This document shows positions 9,088-16,158 of a stretch of DNA of 21,262 bases, in pieces (position 1 is the stretch's first letter; each line of letters opens with the position of its first letter). The position numbers and the translations under genes were made by a program. Origin of the DNA: a virus. The DNA lies in the IMG/VR virus record IMGVR_UViG_3300005563_001228, positions 1 to 21,262 of that record; one strand, 5' to 3'. The notes under the pieces are model-generated. The model had not been told where the DNA came from and did no database searches. It saw nothing but the letters and a program-made list of their open reading frames with translations.

Positions 9088-9944
9088 CCGAAACTCCGAT
9101 CGAACTGATTCCCGTAGATAAAATCCGCATTGTCAATCCAAGAACAAGAAGTAAGGCCGTCTGGCTAACAATCGTCGGAAGTATCAGATCTGTTGGGTTG
9201 AAAAAACCAATTACTGTAGCGCGGCGAAAACAACCAGATTCTGAAGGACGATTGTTCGATTTGGTATGTGGACAGGGCCGACTGGAAGCATTTGCCGAGT
9301 TGGGAGAACCCGATATTCCGGCAATAGTTTCCGAGGCTTCCAAAGACGATCATCAACTGATGAGCCTCGCCGAAAATATTGCCCGTCGGCCACCCTCCAA
9401 CAAAAGCATCTATTTAGAGGTGAAACGCCTGCGAGAATCTGGGTATACGTCCCCAGCCATTGCGCGAAAACTAGGATTACACCGCACGCATATTCACAAT
9501 ATCGTCCGGCTGGTTGAGTGTGGAGAGGCAAAGCTGACAGAGGCCGTGGAAGCTGGACGGCTGCCAGTCAGCGTCGCCGTGGAAATTGCAACAGGGAGTG
9601 ACGAAAGTGTTCAGCGTGCTCTGATGGAAGGCTATGAAAGCGGCAATATCCGTGGCTCACAAATGAGAGCGATACGATGCATGATGGAAAAACGCGCTGA
9701 AGATACCAGGCCTCTCAGCAAAATAGAGAAGAAGCCACTCACCGGAGCTGCATTAGCCGGGATTTTCAAAGCTCGGGTAAAGGAGCAGCAACGGCTTGTT
9801 CTGAAAGCCAACGAAACTGAGCAACTTCTTCTCGCAATCGCCTCTGCAATGAAAGTACTGCTTCACGACGAAGACTTCTTGACGCTCCTTCGCGCGGAAG
9901 ATCTTTTTGATATACCTGAGCAACTCGCTACCCGAATTGCGTAG
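9084..9944 (+). CDS. ParB N-terminal-domain protein (ParB/RepB-like)
   Basis: 286 residues starting at a GTG that overlaps the recombinase stop, with GAGGTGG 4-10 nt upstream. The ParB N-terminal fold is seen in order: IPVDKIRIVNPR, VGLKKPITV, the nucleotide-binding CGQGRLEAF (box equivalent to GxRR), and SLAENIARR. A helix-turn-helix follows (YTSPAIARKLGLHRTHIHNIV, residues about 113-132), then an alpha-helical C-terminal part. Classical ParB proteins are CTP-dependent clamps that load at parS, but no parS-like palindrome and no ParA gene are seen here, so chromosome or plasmid partition is not supported. Its coupling to a recombinase suggests a role in recombination directionality, immunity or element maintenance; that is inference. 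Confidence 0.9.
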   Translation: MTETPIELIPVDKIRIVNPRTRSKAVWLTIVGSIRSVGLKKPITVARRKQPDSEGRLFDLVCGQGRLEAFAELGEPDIPAIVSEASKDDHQLMSLAENIARRPPSNKSIYLEVKRLRESGYTSPAIARKLGLHRTHIHNIVRLVECGEAKLTEAVEAGRLPVSVAVEIATGSDESVQRALMEGYESGNIRGSQMRAIRCMMEKRAEDTRPLSKIEKKPLTGAALAGIFKARVKEQQRLVLKANETEQLLLAIASAMKVLLHDEDFLTLLRAEDLFDIPEQLATRIA

Positions 9945-9956
9945 GAGGCAGACGAT

Positions 9957-10859
9957 ATGAATCATCCAATCGCATTTCAGCAGTACATTGTCTCGATATC
10001 TTTGGACCTGATACTGCCGCAACAAGAACTCTCCGTCGAGACTCGTAAGAGCATTTCATATCGCTATATCGCGGCCTCGATTAAGGAGATCGGCTTAATC
10101 GAGCCTTTGGTGGTATTCCCCAGGTCGGCTACCCAGTACCTTCTGCTGGACGGCCACACTCGCCTGGACGTGCTAAAAGCCCGTGGAGATAAAAGTGCGC
10201 GATGCATCCTGACTACAGATGATGAGGCATACACATATAACCGGCGAGTCAACGCGATACCTCCGATCGCTCAGCACCTAATGCTGCTGGAGGCCCTCCG
10301 GAATGGCCTGAGCGAGGAGCGAATAGCGCGCTCTCTCCAAGTTGACGTATCGGTTATTCGTCAAAAGAGGGACATGCTGAATGGAATATGCCCTGAAGCT
10401 GTTGGACTGCTGAGAGACAAAAAGTTAAACGCCAATATCTTTACTTTACTGCGGAAGATGAAACCGTTCCGACAAATTCAAGTAGCAGAGCACATGATCG
10501 CAAACTCTAGCTATAGCGTTACTTTTGTGAAGGCTCTACTGTATGCGACACGACCTGAACTTCTCATTGACAAGGCGCGGTCGCCACATGGGTCGAACGG
10601 GAGCGACGCATCGAGGAACCTCCTGATTCAGGAGAGCGAAGAGCTCCTTAGAGGACTCAAGAGCCTTGAAGATTCATACGGTAAGAATGCACTTGCTCTC
10701 ACGGTCTGTTATGCCTACGTCGATAAGCTCCTAGAGAACACTCAAGTGATTCGCTATCTTGAACGAAAACACAAGCAGACCCTCGACGCGATACGATTTT
10801 GCCGGGCTCAGAAGAAGCTCCAAGCTAACCGCACCGTCCACAGAATTAGCGTGGCGTGA
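9957..10859 (+). CDS. ParB/RepB-like protein (RepB C-terminal-type partition protein)
   Basis: 300 residues, ATG at 9957 with a strong TAGGAGG that overlaps the stop of the upstream gene. The N-terminal ParB-like part has IKEIGLIEPLVV, LLLDGHTRLDVLKARG (residues about 64-79) and YNRRVN. A central HTH region follows (GLSEERIARSLQVDVSVIRQ), then a helical C-terminal half of the type annotated as plasmid partitioning RepB C-terminal. It is the second ParB-type protein of the operon and is shorter and more divergent in the CTP motifs than canonical ParB. From memory, recombinase plus two such proteins is a recurring trio in bacterial genomes, but I know of no assigned function. Confidence 0.88.
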   Translation: MNHPIAFQQYIVSISLDLILPQQELSVETRKSISYRYIAASIKEIGLIEPLVVFPRSATQYLLLDGHTRLDVLKARGDKSARCILTTDDEAYTYNRRVNAIPPIAQHLMLLEALRNGLSEERIARSLQVDVSVIRQKRDMLNGICPEAVGLLRDKKLNANIFTLLRKMKPFRQIQVAEHMIANSSYSVTFVKALLYATRPELLIDKARSPHGSNGSDASRNLLIQESEELLRGLKSLEDSYGKNALALTVCYAYVDKLLENTQVIRYLERKHKQTLDAIRFCRAQKKLQANRTVHRISVA

Positions 10860-10886
10860 TTACATCAACTTATTGCATTGCCTTTA

Positions 10887-10912
10887 TCTGCTTGAGCAGA
10901 CGCTCTCGAGCG
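10887..10912. terminator. Two tandem palindromes between convergent operons
   Basis: TCTGCTTGAGCAGA (10887-10900) is followed immediately by CGCTCTCGAGCG (10901-10912). They fill the 67-base gap between the converging ParB and DUF5681 genes. A bidirectional terminator is the simplest reading, but there is no strong T-run and the loops are only 2 nt, so a protein- or recombinase-binding site is possible. Confidence 0.35.
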
Positions 10913-10926
10913 ATTGCGGACGAGGA

Positions 10927-11370
10927 TCAATCATCGTCGTCATCATCGTCATCTTTCGCGAGCTGCTCACGACCCTGGTTAACAATCCATGCGAGTTCGT
11001 CGTCGGTTAGATCGTCTGCTTTGAAAGAGCCAATCCCAGGCTTGGTTCCAGGACTCTGCTCGGTCTGTGCAGCTTTGCCCTCAGCTAACTCCAAGAGTTT
11101 AAAGAGGAGGCGTTGTGCCTGGATGTTTCCCGCAGCCGCTTTGTGCCACACCTGCTTAACAACCAGATCGATTTTCTTGACCCGCTTGGGTCTCCCGTTC
11201 TCATTGATAGGCACCTCTAAATTGCCCTCCCGTAGTAGTGTCGAGTGAAGATCTCTTGGCTTTTTTGGGCGGCCGGAGGGGTTTCCCGAAGCGCCTTTTT
11301 GGAATTGACCACTCTTGGGCGGCTTGCCATACCCAATCTCGTAATCTGGAGTTTCGTCATCTTTGGCCAT
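10927..11370 (-). CDS. DUF5681 protein with poly-Asp tail
   Basis: 147 residues. ATG at 11370 is preceded by AAGGAG, which overlaps the stop codon of the methyltransferase, so the two are coupled. The N-terminus carries the defining DUF5681 motif (DYEIGYGKPPKSGQF, KGASGNPSGRPKKP, residues about 11-40). It is followed by NENGRPKRVKKIDLVVKQ and a helical AAAGNIQAQRLLFKLLEL segment. It ends in eight consecutive Asp residues. Family members are found in bacteria and phages, often beside ParB-domain methyltransferases, and have no established biochemical role. The basic GRPKK stretch looks suited to nucleic-acid binding, and the acidic tail could regulate it (inference). Confidence 0.85.
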   Translation of the reverse strand: MAKDDETPDYEIGYGKPPKSGQFQKGASGNPSGRPKKPRDLHSTLLREGNLEVPINENGRPKRVKKIDLVVKQVWHKAAAGNIQAQRLLFKLLELAEGKAAQTEQSPGTKPGIGSFKADDLTDDELAWIVNQGREQLAKDDDDDDDD

Positions 11371-11379
11371 ATCTTCTCC

Positions 11380-12729
11380 TTAGCTTTCCGCTACTGCAGT
11401 TGGTGTCTGCTGATATCCCTGCGCGGCCTCTCTGGCCGCAAAGCTCTCTCCCGATTGCACGTGAATGGCAGCGCGGTTGGTGCGTCGTTGCCAGCGCCGA
11501 ATGATCGAGTCGACATAGAGTGGGTCTAATTCCAGGCCATAGCAGACTCTCCCCGCGCGCTCAGCAGCAATGACCGCTGTTCCTGATCCAAGGAACGGAT
11601 CGAGAACGAGAGCCCCTCGGGCAGTTGAGTCCTTGATCGCATCAGCAATGAGCGCGACAGGCTTCGGTGTTGGGTGTAGGGCAAGCAGATCTCCATCCGG
11701 TCCCGAGCGCGAGAAGGTATTTGCCGAGGGATAGTTCCAGACGTTGGTGCGGTAGCGCCCGAACTTGCCCAATTGGACATTGTTGCGGTGGGATGCTCCG
11801 CCGTGTTTGAACAGGAAGATCAGCTCATGTGCGCTGCGATAGAAGCTTCCCATCCCACCATTGCTCTTGGCCCATACGCAGAGATTCATCAGTTCGCCAT
11901 AGGCGCTGGTTCCGGCCGCCAGCATATGGTTGATATGCCTCCAATCTATAAAGTAGTACGCTAGCGAACCGGGCCTGCTGCTTTGTTTCGACAGGGACAT
12001 GGCCTTGCGTAGGAACTCAGTAAACTGCCCTGAGCTCATCTCCCCAGAGGCCATGGCAAACTCCCGGTGACGTGTCTTTCCGAGACCGGTGGCATGCCCA
12101 TCGATTACGACGTTGTATGGTGGGTCGGTTATGACCAGGTCCGCTTTCGCTCCATCCAGCAGCAGGTTATAGCTTTCAGACAAGAGCGAATTGCCACAAA
12201 GAACGCGATGCTTGCCGAGCCGCCAGAGATCGCCGACGGCGGATACCGCTGACGCTTCAATCTCGGGTAGACGGTCATCCGGATCGGCTTCATGGGCGCT
12301 CTCCAGGCCACCGATCAGAACGTCGATTTCTGCGATCTCGAAGCCCGTGACCTCAAGCTCGAAGTCAAGCTCCATCTCGGAGAGCACTTTGAGCTGTTCT
12401 CCAAGGAGCCGCTCATCCCAAGCAGAATTGAGAGTCAATTGGTTGTCTGCGATGAGGAACGCCGAGTACTGCGACTGGTTCAGGTGATTCAGCTTGATGA
12501 CCGGAACGGTGCTCCAGCCAAGTTTTCGTGCGGCCAGCAGCCGTCCATGCCCAGCGACTACGTTGTGACTGTCATCGGCAAGAATCGGAACGTTGAAACC
12601 AAATGCCTCGATGCTCTGAGCGATCTGGCCTACCTGCTTCTCGGTATGAACTCGGGGATTCTGTGGATGCGGTTTGAGAGATGCTACAGGGAGGTAGGTT
12701 ACTTCTAACGCTGCTGTTTGTGATCCCAT
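11380..12729 (-). CDS. ParB-domain fused DNA methyltransferase (beta-class N4-cytosine/N6-adenine)
   Basis: 449 residues, ATG at 12729 with AGAGGAAA upstream. Residues 10-115 form a ParB N-terminal domain (LPVASLKPHPQNPR, VVAGHGRLLAARKLG, FLIADNQLTL). Residues 165-430 are a DNA methyltransferase: catalytic DPPY at 202-205 comes before HPTPKP (352-357) and the AdoMet-binding DPFLGSGT (377-384). That order is typical of beta-class amino-methyltransferases, which modify N4 of cytosine or N6 of adenine. No cognate restriction gene is linked; the only nuclease relic nearby is the HNH pseudogene about 5 kb away, so it is probably an orphan methylase. ParB-methylase fusions of this kind are common on phages and integrative elements, often with DUF5681 next to them. 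A decayed paralogue lies at 5680-5869. Confidence 0.93.
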   Translation of the reverse strand: MGSQTAALEVTYLPVASLKPHPQNPRVHTEKQVGQIAQSIEAFGFNVPILADDSHNVVAGHGRLLAARKLGWSTVPVIKLNHLNQSQYSAFLIADNQLTLNSAWDERLLGEQLKVLSEMELDFELEVTGFEIAEIDVLIGGLESAHEADPDDRLPEIEASAVSAVGDLWRLGKHRVLCGNSLLSESYNLLLDGAKADLVITDPPYNVVIDGHATGLGKTRHREFAMASGEMSSGQFTEFLRKAMSLSKQSSRPGSLAYYFIDWRHINHMLAAGTSAYGELMNLCVWAKSNGGMGSFYRSAHELIFLFKHGGASHRNNVQLGKFGRYRTNVWNYPSANTFSRSGPDGDLLALHPTPKPVALIADAIKDSTARGALVLDPFLGSGTAVIAAERAGRVCYGLELDPLYVDSIIRRWQRRTNRAAIHVQSGESFAAREAAQGYQQTPTAVAES

Positions 12730-13069
12730 TGCTTTCCTCTTCTCGGCTCATAAAGGAGCTGGTTGAAAAATGTCATGGAATCAATCACTGCGCAAATCGA
12801 GCTAACAACAATTTTGGTATTTCGGCCCAGTTGATTTGATTAGGGTTAGTCGGTCGGGCGCCCGACGTCTGGCGCCCACGGCTCTCTGGCGCCGGCCGGT
12901 TATCATTGGCGCCCATCTTTATTGAAGCCGCAGATATGGGCGTCCCGCGTGGGCGCAGACACTCAAAATGCCCTGCGCCAAGCCAAACTGCGAACTACAA
13001 GGGACCGGATTCTATCCCGCCCGGGGCTCCTGGATACCCTGTTCCTATGTAGCCCGAGCTATGAGGTCG
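12730..13069. other. Upstream region of the methyltransferase operon
   Basis: No convincing gene. Open frames in 12920-13170 on the plus strand lack family motifs and partly overlap the small gene on the other strand. The region carries the GGCGCC cluster (12856-12913) and a segment near 12785 that is conserved in the decayed paralogous module. I could not name a minus-strand promoter with confidence. Confidence 0.5.
12856..12913. repeat. Cluster of four GGCGCC palindromes
   Basis: GGGCGCCCG, TGGCGCCC, TGGCGCCGG and TTGGCGCCC occur within about 58 bases, 127-184 nt upstream of the methyltransferase start. A matching but less regular cluster (GGGCGCGCGCCCG, GGCGCGCC, TTGGCGCCC) lies at the same relative place in the decayed copy. 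Possible roles are an operator for the ParB or DUF5681 proteins, or a self-methylation control site; neither is shown. Confidence 0.5.
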
Positions 13070-13303
13070 TCACTTCGATTTGCTGGCGGCAGCCCAGCGC
13101 TTTCTTTGCGCGGCAGCGATTCTCGCGCGGGCTTCAGGGCTCAAGGAGCGCCTCTTTCCCGAAGTCGATAAAAAAACCGATCCTTTCGGACTTCCTACGC
13201 CCCTTTTCATGGAGCTAGAAGCCACTTCGGCTAGAAGAGCACGAGCTCGTTGAAGCTTGGCGATTTCTTGGTCGATTGCGGCAAGAATGCTTTTTCCATC
13301 CAT
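13070..13303 (-). CDS. Small basic protein with N-terminal helix and LSPEARARIAAAQ motif
   Basis: 77 residues from the ATG at 13303; a TTG 21 nt upstream would extend it to 84. The N-terminal half is a likely coiled-coil helix (ILAAIDQEIAKLQRARALL). The linker is GSPKGS-like, and the C-terminus is basic, with SLSPEARARIAAAQRKRW. Short proteins with exactly this two-part build are frequent hypothetical proteins in Acidobacteriota and Planctomycetes; the tail looks like a nucleic-acid-binding motif, but the function is unknown. There is no clear ribosome site before the ATG. It is transcribed toward the methyltransferase operon and away from the XRE gene's repeat. Confidence 0.68.
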   Translation of the reverse strand: MDGKSILAAIDQEIAKLQRARALLAEVASSSMKRGVGSPKGSVFLSTSGKRRSLSPEARARIAAAQRKRWAAASKSK

Positions 13304-13359
13304 AGGCACATTGTAGCGGGACAAACGTTAGCGCCCTAACTGTAGCCACGCCGGAATGA

Positions 13360-13394
13360 CTTGACTGTGTGCCCGAGCAGAGCGTCACTGTCAC
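13360..13394 (+). repeat. 35-bp direct repeat, copy A
   Basis: Begins CTTGACTGTGTGCCCGAGC and is identical to 16089-16123 over 35 bp. The stop codon of the XRE-cupin gene (TGA on the minus strand, 13391-13393) lies inside it. After base 13394 the sequence departs from the other copies, so this is a recombination boundary. Confidence 0.85.
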
Positions 13395-13924
13395 CGCGCG
13401 GCCAGGTAAGCATGGCCCATGCCGCTATCGATGTACAACGAGTCACCTTTGCTCAAAATGACCGGCTCATATTGCTCAGTATGGACCTCTATCTTCCCTT
13501 CGATGACCAACAGGAACTCCTCCCCAGGGTGGCGAATATAGTCCCCGAACTCGTCCAACGTCTTATATTTGGTGCGCCCAAGCATTGGCGTCATTGTTTT
13601 GTGCCTTAGCGCGGTGTTCAGGTACCAGTAAATATACTTCCCGGCTTTGACTGAGATCCGGTCTTTGGGGCGTTCAACGCTGTGGCGCGCGGTAACGTTT
13701 GTGCTTGCATCATCTGCATGGAATAGGCTCGCAATATCGATCTGCAGCCCGCTCGCTAGCTGAGACAGCTTGTCATAGGTGAGGGACATCTGGTCATTTT
13801 CGACCTTGGAAATGGTCGAGCAAGCAAGCCCCGTAAGCTGATTGACATCAGAAATTGTCAAACCGAGTTTTTTGCGCGTACTGCGCAAGTTCTTTCCGAG
13901 GCTGGTTCTTAAGGATTTCTTCAT
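13391..13924 (-). CDS. XRE-family transcriptional regulator with cupin domain, C-terminus cut short
   Basis: 177 residues from the ATG at 13924 (a GTG at 13933 would add three). An XRE/Cro-type helix-turn-helix lies at about residues 8-67 (LGKNLRSTRKKLGLTISDV, then GLACSTISKVENDQMSLT). A short linker precedes a C-terminal cupin (about 95-177: HPGEEFLLVIEGKIEV, LSKGDSLYIDSGMGHAY). Proteins of this build are one-component repressors whose cupin senses a small molecule, often in amino-acid, polyamine or sugar-acid metabolism. Here it ends LAAR-stop, inside direct repeat A, whereas relatives usually continue for another 15-25 residues. The final cupin strand is therefore probably missing, by fusion to the repeat. 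It may still fold. It is downstream of, and codirectional with, the PolX-like gene, with a 374-base gap. Confidence 0.85.
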   Translation of the reverse strand: MKKSLRTSLGKNLRSTRKKLGLTISDVNQLTGLACSTISKVENDQMSLTYDKLSQLASGLQIDIASLFHADDASTNVTARHSVERPKDRISVKAGKYIYWYLNTALRHKTMTPMLGRTKYKTLDEFGDYIRHPGEEFLLVIEGKIEVHTEQYEPVILSKGDSLYIDSGMGHAYLAAR

Positions 13925-14139
13925 GTTCACCACACTTCTTCAGGTTTGAAGATAGCGTATCGGAAAGTAGGTCCACCTGCACTGGCAGGCTTCGCGGCCG
14001 TTCGACGCGGTGCTGGAGCAACTGCGGCGCGGACATTGGAAAATCGTGCTCGGTGACTGGCTACTGAGCAGCTTTCATGTGAGTTCCAGCTTCGTTCTGT
14101 TTGGGCCGGAAGCGTCGATCAATAACGCCGCTTTACTGA
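13925..14139. other. Spacer between XRE-cupin start and repeat copy C
   Basis: No gene recognised. One plus-strand frame near 13978-14080 reads like a real protein fragment (RPFDAVLEQLRRGHWKIV) and may be the relic of something I cannot name. The XRE promoter should lie here on the minus strand. Confidence 0.35.
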
Positions 14140-14163
14140 TGACTATGTGCCGAGCAGAGGGTT
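14140..14163 (+). repeat. Direct repeat, degenerate copy C
   Basis: ATGACTATGTGCCGAGCAG aligns with copies A and B with one base missing and a few substitutions. Similarity to copy B continues downstream (CTCACCTGGCG versus GTCACTGGCG) as far as the DUF2924 remnant. Confidence 0.6.
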
Positions 14164-14207
14164 ACCCTCACCTGGCGACCAGCTCAGAACCGCCGCAAGG
14201 AGCCCGA

Positions 14208-14292
14208 ATGGATGACATAACAGTCGAAAAGATCCAAGAATTATCCACTTGAGCCAGCCTCAGCTTGCTGCAGATCTGAGATATCAATTTAT
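14208..14292 (+). pseudogene. 5' remnant of a DUF2924 gene
   Basis: Reads MDDITVEKIQELST, then a stop, then ASLSLLQI. This parallels MDALIAETIEKLPT and PQLLQI at the start of the DUF2924 pseudogene at 16159. The distance from repeat copy C (68 nt) equals that from repeat B to its DUF2924 start (69 nt). Only the first 25-28 codons survive before the 3' end of the PolX-like gene on the opposite strand. It marks the left end of a lost recombinase cassette. Confidence 0.65.
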
Positions 14293-14298
14293 GTGAGC

Positions 14299-16014
14299 TC
14301 AATGTGATATCAGCTTCAAGAGCGACTCGAGTGGCTGGCAGTTCAGCACGTCTGCAGCCTGGAGTCCCGCCCGCCGCGCCTGCTCTATTCCGTAACGGAT
14401 AGTGGGATATTCCCCAGTACTGTGTGAATCAGTCGAAATAGCGATTCGCACCCCTGCTGACTGGACCAACCTGGCGTTTTCTGCTGAAACGTCGAGTCGG
14501 TCAGGGCTTGAGTTCAGCTCGAAGAAGTGTCCCCGCTCTTTTGCATGCCGAATGATGCGTTCGAAATCGAGCTCATATCCAGGTCGCTTGAGGAGGAGTC
14601 GTCCTGTCGCGTGCCCCAGAATTGTGAAGTAACGGTTGTCCATCGCGCGTAATACACGCTCCGTTTGGTTCTCCCTGTTCATCGCAAAGCGGGAGTGGAT
14701 AGAGCTGACCGTGTAATCGAGTTCTCTCAGAACATCGTCGGGTAAATCCAGAGTCCCGTCTGAGAGGATGTCGACTTCTGCGGATTTCAACACGCGGAAT
14801 CCGGACAGGCGTGCATTAAGTTTGTCGATAGTGCGGATCTGCGCACGCAGATCTTCGATGGATTGTCCGTTCGCGATCTTCAGGCTGGGTGTGTGGTCCG
14901 TAATGCCAACATATTCATAGCCGAGTTCTTTGGCAGCTGCAGCCATCTCCTCCACAGAATCCCTTCCGTCGCTCCCAAAGGTGTGGGTGTGAAGATCTCC
15001 GCGAATATCCCGCTGCGTGACGAGTTTTGGCAATGTACCCTTGCGCGCTCGGCTCACTTCGTCGAGGCCCTCCCGGAGTTCTGGAGGAATGACTTCCAGG
15101 TCGAAATGCTTGTAGAAGATCGCCTCGTTCGGGAAAGAGGATGTTTGAGCCACGGATCGGAGGTTCCCTGTGACGCGGACCAACTTCCGCAGATGAGCCC
15201 CTGAGCCTGTGGCGCGAACCATCCTCAGCCCCCATTGGTCCTTGTCGGACTGCTCAATACACAAAAGCGGACCAGAGGAAAGCGAATATGTAGCCGTTGT
15301 CGCCGTGAACTCTATGAGTGGCGTGCGGCCACCGTACCTCTTCATGGCTTCTACCAGTGCATCAAAGTCAGTCGCTATGACCAGAACATCCAATCTGCTG
15401 ATGGTTTCGACACGACGACGATACTCGCCGACAATCTCTACGCGCTCTGCTCCGGCTTTCTTCAGCAGAAATGTCTTGATCGCCTGTGCGATCGGATGTG
15501 CGTGGTAGAGGAGGATCGTTTCGGTGTCGACAAGCCCCAGCCGAACGTGCTGGGCCATGCGAGTGCCGAACGTTCGCTCCAGTTCGCCGCTTTCGAGTGC
15601 TGTAGACAGCGCTTCAATATTCGAAATATTCAGCTTTTTGTAAATGCGCAATACACGTCGGGGGTCGAGGCGAGGATGATCTATGAGGCTTGCAAGTTCA
15701 GGACCTACACTCGACCGGAGCTTCTCTAGACTCTTGAGGGTTCCCGTCTCCACAATCTCGCGAATTGCTCCACTTATCGCTGCTCCTATACCAGCGTAGA
15801 TCCGCAAATCCTCGTTGTTCCGGACGAGTTCATCCACGCTTTCGCCCAATCCACGAACCACTGCGGCGGCTCTACGGTACGCCCGAACCTTGTATGGATT
15901 TGCCTTCTCCACAGTTAAGAGTTGGGCAAGTCCGGAGAGACGGTCCGCGATTTCCGAGTTGCTCAGTGGCTCGGACTCGCGCGCTCGATCCATGGCTTTT
16001 GGATGCTCATACAC
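14299..16014 (-). CDS. PolX-like protein with degenerate polymerase and intact PHP domain
   Basis: 571 residues from a GTG at 16014 (an ATG at 15993 is possible; neither has a strong ribosome site). The layout is that of bacterial PolX: helix-hairpin-helix/8-kDa region (about 20-165, with NPYKVRAYRRAA), nucleotidyltransferase palm (about 190-310), and C-terminal PHP phosphoesterase (about 335-571). The palm looks dead: the GS motif is GEYRRR (196-201), the first catalytic Asp of the DxD pair is Arg207 (SRLD), and the third Asp of the usual VDLRVV is Gly262 (WGLRMV). PHP metal ligands are all seen: H342, H344, D349, H374, E413, H440, H468, D529 and H531. It should therefore act as a Mn/Zn-dependent 3'-5' exonuclease, AP-endonuclease or phosphatase without DNA synthesis. 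It lies between repeat copies C and B as apparent cargo. Confidence 0.9.
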   Translation of the reverse strand: MYEHPKAMDRARESEPLSNSEIADRLSGLAQLLTVEKANPYKVRAYRRAAAVVRGLGESVDELVRNNEDLRIYAGIGAAISGAIREIVETGTLKSLEKLRSSVGPELASLIDHPRLDPRRVLRIYKKLNISNIEALSTALESGELERTFGTRMAQHVRLGLVDTETILLYHAHPIAQAIKTFLLKKAGAERVEIVGEYRRRVETISRLDVLVIATDFDALVEAMKRYGGRTPLIEFTATTATYSLSSGPLLCIEQSDKDQWGLRMVRATGSGAHLRKLVRVTGNLRSVAQTSSFPNEAIFYKHFDLEVIPPELREGLDEVSRARKGTLPKLVTQRDIRGDLHTHTFGSDGRDSVEEMAAAAKELGYEYVGITDHTPSLKIANGQSIEDLRAQIRTIDKLNARLSGFRVLKSAEVDILSDGTLDLPDDVLRELDYTVSSIHSRFAMNRENQTERVLRAMDNRYFTILGHATGRLLLKRPGYELDFERIIRHAKERGHFFELNSSPDRLDVSAENARLVQSAGVRIAISTDSHSTGEYPTIRYGIEQARRAGLQAADVLNCQPLESLLKLISH

Positions 16015-16088
16015 AGGAGGTGCAATTCCAGCCTTGCAAGCTGCAGGAATTTGCCCCGAAAGCTAGCGCTTGTACCTGCAGAAATAGC

Positions 16089-16123
16089 CTTGACTGTGTG
16101 CCCGAGCAGAGCGTCACTGTCAC
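16089..16123 (+). repeat. 35-bp direct repeat, copy B
   Basis: Identical over 35 bp to 13360-13394, offset 2729 bp. It lies 69 nt upstream of the DUF2924 pseudogene and just beyond the PolX-like gene's start. Confidence 0.88.
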
Positions 16124-16158
16124 TGGCGGAGAAGGTGACAGCCGCCCAGGAAGACAGA

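Noticed and set aside
9084-10859. Plasmid partition and replication locus
   Set aside because: No ParA, no RepA/RepC, no parS or iteron-like repeats seen; the ParB-type genes are coupled to a recombinase instead.
10930-10953. Short GAC/GAT tandem run as a microsatellite or CRISPR-like repeat
   Set aside because: It encodes the in-frame poly-Asp tail of the DUF5681 protein; no spacers or array.
12922-13218. Plus-strand open frames of 67 and 98 codons
   Set aside because: They overlap the opposite-strand small basic gene, which has a recognisable family pattern; no motif on the plus strand.
13361-13609. Plus-strand open frame sharing a peptide (TVCPSRASLS) with another frame at about 16090
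   Set aside because: The shared peptide is only the translated DNA repeat; both lie antisense to, or upstream of, real genes.
16090-16118. TTGACT of the direct repeat as a -35 promoter box
   Set aside because: At 17-18 nt spacing the -10 position reads GTCACT or TCACTG in copy B, with no TATAAT-like sequence, so a boundary or recombination site is the better reading.
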